Positions 58,366-59,873 of a stretch of 59,873 nucleotides of DNA are shown here, in pieces. Made by a program: the position numbers and the translations under genes. The notes beneath the pieces were generated by a model. It saw only the letters and a program-made list of their open reading frames with translations. It was not told where the DNA came from and made no database searches. The stretch is from the NCBI GenBank assembly GCA_964455285.1, contig CAYVVG010000019.1:1-59873 (forward strand). Direction: 5' to 3'. How positions within the stretch are numbered: the stretch's first letter is position 1; each line of letters begins with the position of its first letter. The stretch comes from CAIVAT01 sp964455285. Its GTDB lineage: Bacteria; Bacteroidota; Bacteroidia; Bacteroidales; FEN-979.

Positions 58366-59873
58366 TCATTGACGGATGATCCGGGCGGCCTGGAAATCAC
58401 TGCCCGAATTCACCCGGATGATATAGAGTCCCTTCGCACGCGAAGCCAGGGAAAGCAGGTAGGTTCCGGGGCCATCCAATTCTCTCCTGTACACCGTTTC
58501 GCCGGTCATGGTAAGGATGCTGATGCTGACTGGCTCGCCTGAAGGAACCCCTTTGACCTCCAGCTGAAACTCACCTTCGGTCGGGTTTGGAAACAGCCGC
58601 AACGAGAAGGGAGTATTCACCGCCATGCCGGCGGGATCCGGTTCACCCAGGGCAGTGATTGCATCGCCGGCCTGACCGCAGTAAACCCCCGTCGTGGTGA
58701 TATACCCACGCAGGTAGCCCCCTGCGTAAACGCGGGCGCCGGGCAGGAACCGGATGTTCGTTCCGGCGATCAGGGTGGCATGTCCGCCGTTCTGCACAAG
58801 GAAGGTCGTGCCGCTGCCCGCCACTGTTATTGTCTGGCTTGCATTGTAACATACCGTACCCGTGACATTGACATTGGCCAGTGAGAGGGATGCCGGGACC
58901 GTTGTCACCGTCATGGCAATTGCATTCGAAAGGGCCGGATTCCCCGTTGCGCAAGCTTCGTCGGAGGTTACCGTGCAGGTGACCAGATCCCCGTTTGCCG
59001 GCACATAGGAATAGGTCGCATTGGTTGCATTGATTGCATTGGTTGTATTGATCTTCCACTGATACATAGGTGTCGTCCCGCCATTTACGGTCGCAGTTGT
59101 AAAAGTGACCTGCGTTCCGGCAATGACCGGGTTGGCCGAAGCCGTAATGGTCACGCTGACGGGCTTGAGAGGATTCACTGTCATCGTAACGGTATTGGAA
59201 GTAGCCGGGTTGTAGGTGGCGCACACGGCATTCGAGGTGACCACGCAGGTGACTTTATCCCCGTTGGCCGGCGCATACGCATAGTTTGCATTGGTTGCAT
59301 TGGTTGCATTGACCGCATTGATCTTCCATTGATAGGCCGGAGCAGTCCCCCCGTTCACCACTGCCGAAGTGTATCCGATCACCGTTCCTTCACAAACCGG
59401 GTTGGCTGAGGCCGCAATGGAAATGCTCACGGGCTTGCGCGGATTGACCGTGATGGCAATCGCATTTGAAGCAGCCGGATTGTTTGCCGCACAGGTAATA
59501 TTTGAAGTCAGGACGCAGGTGACGATATCATTGTTGGCAGGAATGTAGTTGAAAGAAGTGCCTGTCCCGTTGGCGGCATTGATCCCGTTCACTTTCCACT
59601 GGTAGGCGGGAGCAGTCCCACCGTTGACACTGGATGAAGTGAAGTACGCTCTAGTGCCATAACAAATTGGATTGTAAAAAGTTGACACGACTATGCTTAC
59701 CGGTTTAAGCGGGTTCACCGTCATCGCCACCGCGTTCGACAGCGCCGGGCTCCCCACCGGGCACGTCGCATTCGACGTCACCTCGCAGGTGATAACATCC
59801 CCATCTTCCGAAACATACGTAAACGTTGCATTGCCTGCATTGCCTGCATTGTTTGCATTGACTTTCCACTGGT
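58366..59873 (-). CDS. Ig-like-repeat T9SS-secreted protein (5'-partial)
   Basis: The frame is open to the right edge of the window, so the start is outside. At least four Ig-like repeats with PVSIxIxxSANPVCxGT, APAYQWKVN and VTCxLTS are visible, plus part of another (QWKVNANNAGNAGNATFTYV). They are clearly related to the repeats of the gene at 1-2468, which is on the opposite strand. The pre-sorting module (VTGTVCYNASQTITVAG...LPGARVYAGGYLRGYI...YCG) and a sorting domain (LFPNPTEGEFQL, GLYIIRV, IIRQ) end the protein. 9-bp repeats (GCATTGGTT on the plus strand) again encode NAT-type loops after YQWKxN. A surface adhesin role is inferred. Exact protein length is unknown. Confidence 0.88.
   Translation of the reverse strand, partial: QWKVNANNAGNAGNATFTYVSEDGDVITCEVTSNATCPVGSPALSNAVAMTVNPLKPVSIVVSTFYNPICYGTRAYFTSSSVNGGTAPAYQWKVNGINAANGTGTSFNYIPANNDIVTCVLTSNITCAANNPAASNAIAITVNPRKPVSISIAASANPVCEGTVIGYTSAVVNGGTAPAYQWKINAVNATNATNANYAYAPANGDKVTCVVTSNAVCATYNPATSNTVTMTVNPLKPVSVTITASANPVIAGTQVTFTTATVNGGTTPMYQWKINTTNAINATNATYSYVPANGDLVTCTVTSDEACATGNPALSNAIAMTVTTVPASLSLANVNVTGTVCYNASQTITVAGSGTTFLVQNGGHATLIAGTNIRFLPGARVYAGGYLRGYITTTGVYCGQAGDAITALGEPDPAGMAVNTPFSLRLFPNPTEGEFQLEVKGVPSGEPVSISILTMTGETVYRRELDGPGTYLLSLASRAKGLYIIRVNSGSDFQAARIIRQ

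Noticed and set aside
1..59873. tRNA or rRNA genes, prophage and origin of replication
   Set aside because: I looked for cloverleaf-like or rRNA-like stretches, phage structural genes and DnaA-box clusters and saw none.

Overview
The window reads as chromosomal DNA of a Bacteroidota bacterium, probably a Bacteroidales-like lineage of moderate to high GC. The reasons are very large secreted proteins ending in type IX secretion (T9SS) type A sorting domains (PNPT...GLYFVK...KLVKTR), FISUMP, GEVED and SprB-repeat domains, a lipoprotein with the Bacteroidota surface-export motif after its lipobox Cys (CSKDED), and promoters of the form TTG-N17..21-TAnnTTTG.

Layout. (1) 1-2468 (+): the 3' part of an Ig-like-repeat surface protein ending in a FISUMP domain. 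(2) 2503-10009 (-): a six-gene operon for a group-4-hydrogenase/complex-I-like membrane complex (hyfB-hyfC-hyfE-hyfF-large subunit-small subunit). The large subunit lacks the NiFe-binding Cys motifs, as in Ehr (energy-converting hydrogenase-related) complexes. The small subunit has also lost every N2-cluster ligand and is fused to a ferredoxin domain that retains ligands for one 4Fe-4S cluster. (3) 10094-43007 (-): five consecutive giant T9SS cargo proteins (4202, 1941, 1538, 1607 and 1020 aa) made of beta-helix, Ig-like, FN3, MAM-like, Kelch, GEVED and SprB modules, with a shared two-Cys module just before the sorting domain. Most are followed by an ATTGA-type repeat tract and a GC-rich terminator. 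(4) 43136-49946 (-): a 390-codon SAM-dependent methyltransferase gene split by a 5630-bp IS1-family-like element (43897-49526) with 17-bp perfect inverted repeats and an 8-bp target duplication. The element carries its transposase, an EcoRI-like adenine methyltransferase, a DUF262-HNH protein, a membrane protein, a DUF3825 protein, a small basic protein and a possible frameshifted small gene. (5) 49997-58298: corA, a gingipain-like C25 peptidase with no sorting domain, a GT87 glycosyltransferase, a GNAT acetyltransferase, a surface lipoprotein (+), an M48-type lipoprotein peptidase and a DAACS symporter. (6) 58366-end (-): the 3' part of a second Ig-like-repeat T9SS protein related to the protein at the left edge.

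How the parts fit. The T9SS proteins have no recognisable catalytic domains and look like adhesins or matrix proteins; no T9SS machinery genes lie in the window. The Ehr-like complex keeps the ion-pumping membrane arm but lacks the metal ligands a hydrogenase needs. The transposable element carries what looks like a two-gene restriction-modification or defence pair as cargo. Intergenic DNA is rich in short repeat families (GTCAC 7/8-mers, ATTGA tracts, CACCCC/GGGGTG palindromes), and one such repeat appears to have been absorbed in frame into the Ehr large subunit.

All calls come from reading the sequence; no database search was run. The most interesting items are the defence-carrying IS1-like element and the cofactor-stripped Ehr-like complex.
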